A stretch of 64,000 bases of DNA from Lacipirellulaceae bacterium (GTDB lineage Bacteria > Planctomycetota > Planctomycetia > Pirellulales > Lacipirellulaceae): contig JAVJRG010000012.1 in assembly GCA_040218535.1 (NCBI GenBank), positions 1,178,001 to 1,242,000 of the forward strand, read 5' to 3'. The position numbers and the translations under genes were made by a program. Positions 48,991 through 61,803 of the stretch are shown in pieces. The notes under the pieces were generated by a model. That model worked only from the letters and a program-made list of their open reading frames with translations, was not told the origin of the DNA and searched no databases. The stretch's first letter is position 1; every line of letters begins with the position of its first letter.

Positions 48991-50016
48991 GTGTCTCAAA
49001 AGATAAAGTCTCCGCACAGGAGGAAGGCTTTCACCTTAGTCGAGTTACTCGTAGTGTTCGCTATTATCGGCGTGTTAGTTGGACTGTTGCTCAGCGCCGT
49101 TCAGGCTGCTCGCGAGTCTGCCCGCAGGATGAATTGCCAAAGCAATCTAAAGAATGTCTCGCTGGCGTGCCTGTCCTACGAGTCTTCTCAGGGAAGATTG
49201 CCGCCCGGCTCAGCGATCAATCGTGTCCGCACGCGCAACGGGCTCAGCCTGCACGTCGAGCTTCTCTCGTATGTCGAACAGAATGCTCTGGAGGAGTCAA
49301 TCAAACGGCAGGTCGAAACCTTCCGCAAGAACGACCCCGCGCGACAGCCGCCGAATATCTATGACCTTGAGCAAGTCAATGAAATTGAGGTCGAGATCTA
49401 TCGTTGCCCTAGCGATAGCGAAGTGATTGACAATCGCAACGGCGAGGACCTTTCGGCCTCCAGCTACGCGGGTGTCACCGGCTCGGCAGCCAGCCGTGGT
49501 GATGCGGAACATTTTGTGGGAGAGGACGACAACCTTTGCGGTGTCGTCAACTTCGACGGCGTTTTCTTCCCAGGTAGTCGCGTGAAGCTGCGGCAGATTC
49601 AAGACGGCACCACCAACACGTTGTTATTTGGGGAGCGTTGGTATCAGTTGCGTGCTTGGACGGCCGGCGCGTTCTGGCGACCTGAGGCAACGGGTAGTCT
49701 AGCGACTATGCCGGTGCCTGATTCTTGCCTCAGTGCGTTAAAGAACGTCGACATGAAGGCTCCCTTGAATGCTTCGCTCCCAACGGACGGCTACTACCGC
49801 GGTCACGAAGACGATGACCGTCCGGGCCCCGCACCGCCCGAACTGAAAATCACCGGATACAATAATTTGCCGTTTGGAAGTTTTCACCCGGGCGGTGCCA
49901 ACTTCAGCACGGTCGATGGGAGCGTCCATTTCGTTAATAATGATATCGCTGGGGAGATTTTACTTGCCCTTGCTTCACGTGATGGAGCGGAGCTTACCCC
50001 GGAGCCCTGGAATTAG
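48991..50016 (+). CDS. DUF1559 pseudopilin-like protein 5
   Basis: 341 aa from GTG 48991, 10 bases after GAGG (48977-48980), the same arrangement as the GTG start of DUF1559 protein 3; ATG 48982 is too close to that site, and GTG 48886 gives a long odd leader. The prepilin motif [18 protein letters not shown] has Ala instead of the usual Gly before Phe, which could affect cleavage. AVQAARESARRMNCQSNLKN follows; later RQIQDGTTNTLLFGER and FGSFHPGGANFSTVDGSVHFV (H-X9-DG). It is the first gene of a six-gene plus-strand run with peptidoglycan enzymes. Confidence 0.9.
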   Translation: MSQKIKSPHRRKAFTLVELLVVFAIIGVLVGLLLSAVQAARESARRMNCQSNLKNVSLACLSYESSQGRLPPGSAINRVRTRNGLSLHVELLSYVEQNALEESIKRQVETFRKNDPARQPPNIYDLEQVNEIEVEIYRCPSDSEVIDNRNGEDLSASSYAGVTGSAASRGDAEHFVGEDDNLCGVVNFDGVFFPGSRVKLRQIQDGTTNTLLFGERWYQLRAWTAGAFWRPEATGSLATMPVPDSCLSALKNVDMKAPLNASLPTDGYYRGHEDDDRPGPAPPELKITGYNNLPFGSFHPGGANFSTVDGSVHFVNNDIAGEILLALASRDGAELTPEPWN

Positions 50017-50059
50017 TTGATACAATCTATCGGCTGAGCCAAATCGTAAGGACCAATTC

Positions 50060-51619
50060 TTGCTTGTTTCTCGTCACAGATATGCTGTCTTTCTATTGCT
50101 TGCTTTCGGTTTGTTCTTGAGTGGCTCACCTGCAAGTTTCGCGGATGAAGCGAAGAACCTCACTCCATCGCCGCGACGTGAGTTTCGCGCCGCCTGGATC
50201 GCGACCGTTGCCAACATCGATTGGCCCTCGAAACCTGGGTTGAGTACCGAAGAGCAGAAGCGAGAGCTGATCGCGCTGCTGGATTGTGCCGTTGAGCTGA
50301 ATCTCAACGCGATTGTTTTTCAAGTACGTCCGCATTGCGATGCGCTTTATGCCTCGGAGTTGGAACCTTGGTCGGAGTATCTCACCGGCACGATGGGCAA
50401 GCCGCCCGCGCCGTTCTATGACCCGCTGGAACTGGCGGTCGAGGAATGCCATCGTAGGGGATTGGAGCTGCACGCTTGGTTCAATCCCTATCGAGCGTCG
50501 CATCCCTCGGGCAAGAGCGAATTGTCAGAGGATCACATCAGCAAACTGAAGCCGGAGGCTGTACGTGAGTACGGTAAGTACCTCTGGCTCGATCCTGGTG
50601 AACCGTCAGCCGTGGATCATTCGTTGGCCGTGATTCTCGACGTGGTCCGTCGTTACGACATTGATGGCGTCCACTTTGATGACTACTTTTATCCGTATCC
50701 GATCAATGACGACGATGGGAAGCCACTCGACTTTCCTGACGAAGCGAGTTGGGAGAAGTCGCAAGCGACTAGCGCTTCACTTTCCAGAAACGACTGGCGA
50801 CGGCAGAATGTTAATCAGTTCATTGCCCGCGTTGCCGAAGAAGTAAAGAAAGCGAAACCTTGGGTGAAGTTCGGCGTCAGCCCGTTTGGGATTTGGCGTC
50901 CAGGATACCCTAGCGGCGTGACCGGGTTTGACGCTTATGACAAGCTCTACGCTGATTCGCAAAAGTGGTTCCACGAGGGGACTGTCGATTACTTAACGCC
51001 TCAGCTTTATTGGAAACTCGGCAGCAAAGGCCAAAGCTACTCGGCATTGCTCCGCTGGTGGCAAGAGGAGAACAAGCAGAACCGCCATCTGTGGCCGGGG
51101 CAATATACTTCTCGCCTGCTGGGCGAAGGTGCCAAAGCGTGGCCGTCTGAAGAGATCGTTGCACAAATCTGGGCAACCCGAGCGCAAGAAGGTGCCACAG
51201 GGAACGTCCACTTCAGTATGAAAGCATTAGCTCGGAACTCGGATGGCATCGCTGATGATTTGAAGTCGGGAGCGTATCAAGAGCCTGCGTTAGTGCCAGC
51301 GACTCCTTGGCTCGACGCACGCGGCAAGGTGCCTGCAATACCTAAGGTTGAGGCCAAGCTTCTGCAAGATTTGGCGGTGGTGGAGTTTGCCACTGAGGAT
51401 GGCAAGCAGCCCTGGCTGTGGACGGTGAGTGCGAAGTATGGTCCCCACTGGAAGATACGTGTGGTCCCTGGGCATAATAATCGTCTAGAAATGCCGGAAA
51501 CGTCTCGCTTCGAGGGTGAGTTGCACGCGTTGGAAAGCGTCGGCGTTTCCGCGGTCGACCGCCTTGGCCGACAAAGCGAGTACTCTTCGACCGTTTATTC
51601 TTCCGGCCAGTCCCACTAA
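50060..51619 (+). CDS. GHL10/DigH-type glycosidase, secreted
   Basis: 519 aa, TTG start at 50060 with AAGGA seven bases upstream. Signal peptide (YAVFLLLAFGLFLSGSPASFA). GHL10 domain (PF02638) at residues about 38-370: REFRAAWIATVANIDWPSKPG, AIVFQVRPHCDALYASELEPW, GLELHAWFNPYRASHP, DIDGVHFDDYFYPYP and KFGVSPFGIWRPG are the classic family motifs, and the C-terminal 120 residues form a beta domain as in other UPF0748/YngK proteins. The family includes DigH, which cuts glycan free of peptides. It differs from the GHL10 at 46747 in lacking jelly-roll, dockerin and PEP-CTERM parts. It is followed directly by ampG. Confidence 0.9.
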   Translation: MLVSRHRYAVFLLLAFGLFLSGSPASFADEAKNLTPSPRREFRAAWIATVANIDWPSKPGLSTEEQKRELIALLDCAVELNLNAIVFQVRPHCDALYASELEPWSEYLTGTMGKPPAPFYDPLELAVEECHRRGLELHAWFNPYRASHPSGKSELSEDHISKLKPEAVREYGKYLWLDPGEPSAVDHSLAVILDVVRRYDIDGVHFDDYFYPYPINDDDGKPLDFPDEASWEKSQATSASLSRNDWRRQNVNQFIARVAEEVKKAKPWVKFGVSPFGIWRPGYPSGVTGFDAYDKLYADSQKWFHEGTVDYLTPQLYWKLGSKGQSYSALLRWWQEENKQNRHLWPGQYTSRLLGEGAKAWPSEEIVAQIWATRAQEGATGNVHFSMKALARNSDGIADDLKSGAYQEPALVPATPWLDARGKVPAIPKVEAKLLQDLAVVEFATEDGKQPWLWTVSAKYGPHWKIRVVPGHNNRLEMPETSRFEGELHALESVGVSAVDRLGRQSEYSSTVYSSGQSH

Positions 51620-51633
51620 CGAAACGCATTCTC

Positions 51634-53052
51634 TTGTCCGAAGTTTCCGTTCCGCCTGCTGAAGAAGCTACGAAGAGCGAGCGGAATCCGTGGCTGTGGA
51701 TTCCCAGTCTGTACTTTGCTGAAGGGATTCCCAATGTCATCGTCGTGACCGTCTCGGTCGTCATGTTCAAGAATATGGGCGTTTCCAACACGCTCATTGG
51801 GCTGTACACAAGTTGGCTCTACTTGCCGTGGGTGATCAAGCCTATTTGGAGTCCGCTGGTCGATCTGATGAAAACGAAGCGTTGGTGGATTGTCGCCATG
51901 CAGCTTCTGATCGGTGCCGGCTTAGGTGGCGTTGCCTTGAGTTTGCCGGGTGATAATTTTGTCCGCTACTCAATGCTGTTTCTGTGGCTGTTGGCTTTCA
52001 GTTCCGCAACTCATGATATCGCGGCGGACGGATTCTACATGTTGGGCTTGTCGGAGCATCAACAGACGTGGTTCGTAGGAATCCGCAGCACGTTTTATCG
52101 ACTCGCGATGATCACGGGCCAAGGGCTGCTGGTTATCTTGGCCGGCCGGTTGGAAAAGTTGTTTACTGAGCCGTCAACGGAATTGTTGACATTTCATATT
52201 TCAGCTCTTGGAGGCGGGCAAAGCCTCTCGTCTCTTTATTTTTGGTTCGCACAGCATCACGAGGGCGTTGCGGCCGCTTGGTCAATCACGCTTGGCGTGG
52301 CTGCGGCGTTATTCATTCTGATTGCGTTCTGGCATTGGCTGACCCTACCCAAGCCCAAGGGAGACGAGCTGCGAAGTTCCACCACGCTCAGCCAACTTTA
52401 CGCGGGAACGCTGGATACCTTCGGTTCTTTTTTTCGTAAGAAAGAGATTGTTTCTATTCTTGCCTTTCTCTTGCTTTATCGCTTGGCAGAAGCCCAGTTG
52501 GCGAAGATGGCTTCTCCGTTTCTTTTGGACAAACGCTCATTGGGCGGGTTAGGGCTGGAGACCGATAAAGTGGGAATCGTCTACGGAACGGTCGGCGTCA
52601 CGTTGCTCACACTTGGGGGTATCCTCGGCGGAGTGGTTGCTGCGAATCAGGGGCTTAAGCATTGGTTGTGGACGATGGCTCTCGCCATCAACTTACCGAA
52701 TGTCGTTTACGTCGTCCTAGCCTACACCCAACCAGAGAACCTGCTACTCGTTAACTTAGCTGTTGCGATTGAGCAATTCGGCTATGGTTTCGGGTTCACG
52801 GCTTACATGCTGTTTACGCTCTACATTGCCAAGGGCGAACACGAGACCGCGCATTACGCGATCGGCACCGGATTCATGGCCCTCGGGATGATGCTCCCCG
52901 GCATGGTCAGCGGTTGGTTGCAAACGAAGCTGGGTTACCAGCATTTCTTTCTATGGGTGATGCTTTGCACAATCCCCAGCTTTGCTGTTTGCAAGCTTGT
53001 GAAGATCGATCCCAATTTTGGTCGTCGTGAAGCTGCGCCGGGAGGCGAGTGA
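51634..53052 (+). CDS. AmpG-like muropeptide permease (MFS)
   Basis: 472 aa, TTG start 51634, 14 bp after the GHL10 stop. About 12 membrane helices with the AmpG pattern: IPSLYFAEGIPNVIV at the start, VSNTLIGLYTSWLYLPWVIKPIW, SSATHDIAADGFYM (AmpG has A-x-Q-D-I-x-x-D-A) and LLYRLAEAQLAKMASPFLL. E. coli AmpG imports GlcNAc-anhydroMurNAc peptides. Its place between DigH-like and NagZ genes fits that role. The exact cargo (with or without peptide) is unknown. Its stop overlaps the next start by one base. Confidence 0.85.
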   Translation: MSEVSVPPAEEATKSERNPWLWIPSLYFAEGIPNVIVVTVSVVMFKNMGVSNTLIGLYTSWLYLPWVIKPIWSPLVDLMKTKRWWIVAMQLLIGAGLGGVALSLPGDNFVRYSMLFLWLLAFSSATHDIAADGFYMLGLSEHQQTWFVGIRSTFYRLAMITGQGLLVILAGRLEKLFTEPSTELLTFHISALGGGQSLSSLYFWFAQHHEGVAAAWSITLGVAAALFILIAFWHWLTLPKPKGDELRSSTTLSQLYAGTLDTFGSFFRKKEIVSILAFLLLYRLAEAQLAKMASPFLLDKRSLGGLGLETDKVGIVYGTVGVTLLTLGGILGGVVAANQGLKHWLWTMALAINLPNVVYVVLAYTQPENLLLVNLAVAIEQFGYGFGFTAYMLFTLYIAKGEHETAHYAIGTGFMALGMMLPGMVSGWLQTKLGYQHFFLWVMLCTIPSFAVCKLVKIDPNFGRREAAPGGE

Positions 53053-53978
53053 TGCAAATTGCTCGACTGCGAAAGGAGAATGCTTCCGCTCTCTTGGAAT
53101 TATGGAATGGCGTCGCAACTCACGACAGCGTGACCGCGCAGATTTTCGCTGAAAAGATTTGGGGGGATGCCGACTTTGACGAAGAGTTAGCACTTGTTGC
53201 CTTTGAAGCCGACGAACCCGAAGCCGATGAACCCGTTGCATTCGCTCATGCTGTGGTGAGGCAACTTGCCACCGGCAGTCGCGGCTACTTTAAATTCGTT
53301 GCCGTTGCACCCCAGTATCAACGCCAAGGAATCGGTCGTCAGCTCGTTGAACAGCTGCACCAGAAGCTAATGGAACAAGGCGTAAAAGAAGTACGGATTG
53401 CCGAGTCAGCCCCAAATTACTTGACGCCCGGTGTTGACGTAAGGTACGAAACCGCGATCGGGTTTTTTGAAGCCCTGGGTTACGAACGAATCGGCGAAGC
53501 GAAGAACCTGTTGCTCAATCTGAGGGAGCGAGATTTCTCGACCACGGACCGCGTAAACGAGTTGGCGAGTACCGGCATCGAGATTTGTCGTGCCACGTGC
53601 AAAGTAATGCCGCAAGTCAATGAGTTTCTCGATGCGTTCTGGCCTAGTTGGAAAGCAGAGGTCGCCCTGGCCATGACTTGCAATCCGCCTGCGATGCATC
53701 TTGCTCTTTCGAAGGAGTCGGTTGTTGGCTTCTCGGCCTACGACGGCAACAATCAAGGGACCGGCTGGTTTGGCCCGATGGGCACTCACCCTGATTTCCG
53801 CGGACAGGGGATCGGGCAGGTTCTTTTGGCACGTTGCCTGCGTGATTTGCAATCACAAGGTCTCTCTCAGGCGATTATTCCCTGGGTAAGCGAGACGAGC
53901 CTCTACGAAAGTCAACTTGGTGCGGTACTTGATCGCACTTTCGTTCGCTGGGAGCGAAAACTGGCGTGGATTTGCTAG
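53052..53978 (+). CDS. Tandem GNAT acetyltransferase
   Basis: 308 aa, ATG 53052 sharing one base with the ampG stop (TGATG). Two GNAT domains: residues 1-150 with the acetyl-CoA motif QYQRQGIGRQLVEQL, and residues about 170-308 with PDFRGQGIGQVLLARCL. Tandem GNATs of this size include aminoglycoside, mycothiol and amino-sugar acetyltransferases. Being translationally coupled to ampG and followed by nagZ, it probably acts on an imported wall sugar or peptide, for example re-acetylating glucosamine. That is inference from context only. Confidence 0.8.
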   Translation: MQIARLRKENASALLELWNGVATHDSVTAQIFAEKIWGDADFDEELALVAFEADEPEADEPVAFAHAVVRQLATGSRGYFKFVAVAPQYQRQGIGRQLVEQLHQKLMEQGVKEVRIAESAPNYLTPGVDVRYETAIGFFEALGYERIGEAKNLLLNLRERDFSTTDRVNELASTGIEICRATCKVMPQVNEFLDAFWPSWKAEVALAMTCNPPAMHLALSKESVVGFSAYDGNNQGTGWFGPMGTHPDFRGQGIGQVLLARCLRDLQSQGLSQAIIPWVSETSLYESQLGAVLDRTFVRWERKLAWIC

Positions 53979-54000
53979 CCGTGCGCGAGGGAAAGATACG

Positions 54001-55542
54001 ATGTTAGACAATCAGCCAACGACGATTCGCGAGAAGCTCGCTCAGTTGATGTTCGTGCGCATCGGTTCCAATCTACCGCCAGTCGTTACTGCCGACGAGG
54101 ATGTTGCGAGAGTCGAAGAGCTTCTCAGTGAGCTTCCGCTTGGAGGGTTGATCCTCTTCAACGGTCGGCGGAAAGAAACTTCAGCCACGCTGGCTCAGCT
54201 CCAATCGAAGAGCGAGTTTCCCTTGTTGGTGGGAGCTGATATTGAGCGTGGCGTCGGACAGCAAGTCTTGGGGCATGCCGTTTTCCCTCACGCAATGGCC
54301 TTCGATGCGTCCGGTCCTGAGGCCGTTCCCTTGGCGCGTGAGTTTGCTCAGGTAACCGCTCAGATGGCACGTGCCAATGGGATCCATATCGCCTTTGCGC
54401 CTGTTGCCGATGTGAACTCCGAGCCCAAGAACCCAATCATTGCCACGCGAGCGTTCGGAAATACCCCTGATCGCGCCGCAGAACTTGTAGCCGCCTCTAT
54501 CGAAAGTGCTCAAGCAGCCGGATTGTTAACAACCGCGAAGCACTTTCCTGGCCATGGTGACACCAAGGACGATTCCCATAGTGACTTGCCGTTGGTTGAA
54601 AAGTCCCGAGAAGAGTTGGAAGCCTGCGAGCTTGTTCCCTTTCGAGCAGCGATTGAGCAGCAAGTCGCTCTGATCATGACCGCCCACGTGCAATACTCGC
54701 AGCTTGACTCGTCAGGCAATCCGGCGACGCTCTCGTCGAATATCCTAACGGAGATTCTTCGCAACGAACTAAACTACAAGGGCGTTATCGTCAGCGATAG
54801 TCTTCTGATGGAAGGTGTGAAACAGCAGACCGACAACGAAGGCGATCTAGCGATTGCCGCAATCAACGCCGGCGTTGATCTACTGCTCGACGTTGCCGAT
54901 CCTGTCGCGACGCTTGCTTCTCTGGAGAAGGCGGTTTCGGCAGGCCAGCTCCAAGCCGACCGTGTTGAGGAGGCTTTCGACCGTGTCTGGAATCTCAAGC
55001 GGATGGTCTTCGAAGGGAACACTCCTCGAAGTAGCAATCCCGAAGAGGGTGAAGAGGCCGCAATTCAACTGGCGGAAAGAGCCGCCCGTGGTGCCGTCAC
55101 GGTGGTCAACAACACTGAAGGCATGTTACCCCTTTCCAAAGAGAAGAGCCTACTTGCAGTGTTGCTGAAGCCGTTCACGACGAGTCTTGATGATCAGGAG
55201 CAGCCGCTCGCCTCAGCACTCCGTAGCCGGTTCGACGCGGTCAATTACTTTGAGCTTGGCCCGGAGAGCGACGAAGCCCTCACGGCGAAGATCCTCAAGC
55301 AGGCAGAATCAGCCGAACAGGTTTTGGTCGCCATGATCGTCAAACCGGCGGCCTGGCATCGTTTTGGGTTGAGTGAGGAACACGCCACGCTCACCAAAGC
55401 GCTGCTGATGAATCCTAACTGCGTCCTCGTTTCTCTTGGCACCCGCGAAGCGTTCGACCCATTTCCCGAAGCGAAAGTACAGATATGCACGTTCAGCGAC
55501 GTTCCCGTCTCGCAACGCGCCTTAGTGGAAGCACTCGTTTAG
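54001..55542 (+). CDS. nagZ: Beta-N-acetylhexosaminidase NagZ (GH3)
   Basis: 513 aa from ATG 54001 with a good GAGGGAAAG site; there is no signal peptide, so it is cytoplasmic like Gram-negative NagZ. GH3 motifs: LLVGADIERGVGQQV, APVADVNSEPKNPIIATRAFG, the NagZ-specific catalytic loop KHFPGHGDTKDDSHSDLP (residues 180-197), and the nucleophile Asp266 in GVIVSDSLLMEG. A C-terminal extension of about 150 residues is present, as in the two-domain B. subtilis NagZ, while E. coli NagZ is 341 aa. It removes GlcNAc from imported muropeptides. It lies in the ampG-GNAT-nagZ-dipeptidase run. Confidence 0.95.
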   Translation: MLDNQPTTIREKLAQLMFVRIGSNLPPVVTADEDVARVEELLSELPLGGLILFNGRRKETSATLAQLQSKSEFPLLVGADIERGVGQQVLGHAVFPHAMAFDASGPEAVPLAREFAQVTAQMARANGIHIAFAPVADVNSEPKNPIIATRAFGNTPDRAAELVAASIESAQAAGLLTTAKHFPGHGDTKDDSHSDLPLVEKSREELEACELVPFRAAIEQQVALIMTAHVQYSQLDSSGNPATLSSNILTEILRNELNYKGVIVSDSLLMEGVKQQTDNEGDLAIAAINAGVDLLLDVADPVATLASLEKAVSAGQLQADRVEEAFDRVWNLKRMVFEGNTPRSSNPEEGEEAAIQLAERAARGAVTVVNNTEGMLPLSKEKSLLAVLLKPFTTSLDDQEQPLASALRSRFDAVNYFELGPESDEALTAKILKQAESAEQVLVAMIVKPAAWHRFGLSEEHATLTKALLMNPNCVLVSLGTREAFDPFPEAKVQICTFSDVPVSQRALVEALV

Positions 55543-55604
55543 AATGCCACAGAAGCTGAACTTCCTGAAGTAATTTTCTCCAGCGAAACTGAGTCGTGAT
55601 ATCT

Positions 55605-56870
55605 ATGACCGCACGCCGAATCTTATTGGCACTTACCGTTGCTTGGCTGCTTGTTCTAGCCGCTACTTCGCCATTGCTGGCTCAAGAAACAGACAGCAGC
55701 AAACGATTGAGAGCCCCAGTCGTACTCACCGACGAAGCGAAGCGGATTCATGAGTCTGCGATTCTCATCGACGGGCATAACGATCTTCCCTGGGAGCTGA
55801 GGAAGCAGGGTTCGGTCACGTTTGATCGCCTCGATTTGGCGAAGTTGCAAAAAGGCAAAGTTCACACGGACATCCCCCGTCTTCGAGAGGGCGGTATGGG
55901 GGCTCAGTTCTGGTCCGTCTACGTGCCGGCCAGCACCGCGGGCGAAGGAAAGGCCCTGTTGATGACGCTCGAGCAAATAAACATGGTCGAGGCCATGGTG
56001 GAGCGCTACCCGGAGACTTTTGAGTTTGCCTACACGGTAGAAGACATTCGCCGGATTCATCGTGAGGGGAAGATCGCTTCCTTGATTGGCGTTGAGGGAG
56101 GGCATTCGATTGAGAGTTCACTGAATGTGTTGAGGCAGCTCTACGACTTGGGTGCCCGCTATATGACACTCACGCATTCTGACAATGTTCCCTGGGCCGA
56201 CTCCGCAACCGATGATCCAGAGCACAATGGCCTCACGGAATTTGGCGAACAGGTTGTTGCGGAGATGAATCGCCTGGGAATGCTTGTCGACCTTTCGCAC
56301 GTTTCGCCAGCGACTATGAAGCACGCGCTTCGCGTCACCAAAGCGCCGGTTATTTTCTCACACTCCTCCGCACGAGCCGTTGCTGACCATCCGCGGAATG
56401 TTCCCGACGACGTGCTGAAACTCGTCACGGAGAATGATGGCGTGGTCATGGTGAACTATTTTTCGTCCTTCGTTGTTCCCCAGTCTGCCCAGCGGGACTT
56501 TGCTCGGACCGCCTATCGCGAAGAGCTCAAGAAGGAGATGAGCGACGCCAAAGAAATCGACGCTAAAATGCGAGCCTGGGAATCCGCCCGGCCAATCACT
56601 CCGGGGACGATTCACGATCTGGTGGATCATATCGTCCACATGATTAACGTCGCAGGGATTGATCATGTGGGGCTCGGCTCCGACTACGACGGCGTTCCCG
56701 TCGTGCCAGTTCAGCTTGAAGATGTCAGCACGTTTCCACTGATCACCCAAGCCTTGTTGGATCGAGGATATAACGAGGAGCAGATTCACAAAGTACTCGG
56801 CGAGAACTTGCTGAGAGTGATGAAGCGGGCCGAGGAAGTAGCTGCAGAGCTTCAACAAGCCGGCGAGTGA
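55605..56870 (+). CDS. Membrane dipeptidase (renal dipeptidase, M19), secreted
   Basis: 421 aa from ATG 55605, nine bases after an in-frame GTG. Signal peptide ([21 protein letters not shown]). M19 zinc motifs in order: [13 protein letters not shown] (His-x-Asp), [13 protein letters not shown] (bridging Glu), [14 protein letters not shown] and [15 protein letters not shown] (His ligands), and [14 protein letters not shown]. These enzymes cleave dipeptides including those with a C-terminal D-residue, so they can digest wall-derived dipeptides such as L-Ala-D-Glu or D-Ala-D-Ala. Last gene of the operon; convergent with the beta-galactosidase (5 bp between stops). Confidence 0.9.
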   Translation: MTARRILLALTVAWLLVLAATSPLLAQETDSSKRLRAPVVLTDEAKRIHESAILIDGHNDLPWELRKQGSVTFDRLDLAKLQKGKVHTDIPRLREGGMGAQFWSVYVPASTAGEGKALLMTLEQINMVEAMVERYPETFEFAYTVEDIRRIHREGKIASLIGVEGGHSIESSLNVLRQLYDLGARYMTLTHSDNVPWADSATDDPEHNGLTEFGEQVVAEMNRLGMLVDLSHVSPATMKHALRVTKAPVIFSHSSARAVADHPRNVPDDVLKLVTENDGVVMVNYFSSFVVPQSAQRDFARTAYREELKKEMSDAKEIDAKMRAWESARPITPGTIHDLVDHIVHMINVAGIDHVGLGSDYDGVPVVPVQLEDVSTFPLITQALLDRGYNEEQIHKVLGENLLRVMKRAEEVAAELQQAGE

Positions 56871-56875
56871 GCCAG

Positions 56876-60847
<3,972 letters not shown>

Positions 60848-60874
60848 TCAATACAACGGGTCATGTCCTGAACG

Positions 60875-60904
60875 TTGCGAGACTTCGCAAGACGAGCTTG
60901 CGAA
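60875..60904. promoter_or_regulatory. Inverted/direct TTGCGA repeats upstream of beta-galactosidase
   Basis: TTGCGA (60875-60880), TTCGCAA (60884-60890) and TTGCGAA (60898-60904) form two overlapping inverted repeats (3- and 7-bp spacers) 76 bp upstream of the gene start and 95 bp from the AraC-family gene end at 60999. Candidate operator. Confidence 0.45.
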
Positions 60905-60998
60905 CCGAGGCGATGATCGGTTAAATGCGAGTCCGAAAAGAACTATGAATCCTGCGTAGGCCTGAGTCAAGGCACCGACGAGCGGCCAGTTTGCACAG

Positions 60999-61733
60999 TT
61001 ATCGTGTCCGATACTGCGAAGGAGAGACGTGCATTATCTTTCGAAAACTTCTGCTGAGGTGAGCGTGGTCGTAAAATCCGCAGGATTGGGCGATCTCCGA
61101 GACGCTCAGGTCCGTCTCTCGTAGGAGTTTGGCCGCATGTTCAACTCGCACTCGAACCAAGTACTGCCTTGGCGAGGTTTCGAAAGCGTGGCGAAAACGG
61201 CGTTCAAAATGGCTTACCGAGAGCCCGGCCATTTCAGCCAGTTGTTCGCTAGAGAGATGATCAGCAAAGTGGGTGTGAAGGTGTTCCATCACCGTGGCAA
61301 ACTTATCCACGCCGCCGACATTCGCTTGAATGCGTTCCACTTGGCGAGAGAATCCGGCGACTCCGATCACCCGACCGCGAGTGTCTCTTAGCGGGATTTT
61401 GCTTGTCATTACCAGACGGGGCGAACCAAGGTCTTCCGGGGCGCTTTCGATGCGATTCACGAGTGGCTCGCCAGATTCCATTACCGCTCTGTCATCAGCG
61501 CGATACTCGTCTGCCCGTGATTTTGGAAAGAAGTCGTGATCCGTCTTGCCGATTGCTTCCGCCTCGGAGGCCACACCGCAATATTCACACCCGCGACGAT
61601 TGAGAGCCATGAACCTTCCTACGCGGTCTTTTGCGAAAAACGAGAGGTTAGGCTGATAATTAAAGAGGGCCAGGATCTGATCTGCAGGGCCCAGCTTCTT
61701 GAAGAAATCCCTCTGTGGTTTGGTATTTTTCAT
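60999..61733 (-). CDS. PAS-AraC family transcriptional regulator
   Basis: 244 aa. Residues about 15-125 are a PAS domain (LSFFAKDRVGRFMALNRRGC, IPLRDTRGRVIGVAGFSRQ); residues about 145-244 are AraC/XylS HTH motifs (SSEQLAEMAGLSVSHFERRF and LSVSEIAQSCGFYDHAHLSR, ending in GKIMHVSPSQYRTR-like form). A cytoplasmic PAS sensor with two CxxC-like cysteines (GCEYCG) may bind a ligand or metal. It lies 199 bp upstream of the beta-galactosidase on the same strand and is the likely local regulator. It is divergent from the alpha/beta hydrolase (70 bp). Confidence 0.85.
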   Translation of the reverse strand: MKNTKPQRDFFKKLGPADQILALFNYQPNLSFFAKDRVGRFMALNRRGCEYCGVASEAEAIGKTDHDFFPKSRADEYRADDRAVMESGEPLVNRIESAPEDLGSPRLVMTSKIPLRDTRGRVIGVAGFSRQVERIQANVGGVDKFATVMEHLHTHFADHLSSEQLAEMAGLSVSHFERRFRHAFETSPRQYLVRVRVEHAAKLLRETDLSVSEIAQSCGFYDHAHLSRSFRKIMHVSPSQYRTR

Positions 61734-61803
61734 GCAGCAATTTTACACAGAAATGAGCCCTCGGTGCAAGACAAGCGATGCTTCCCATGTAAGAATCAAA
61801 CTC

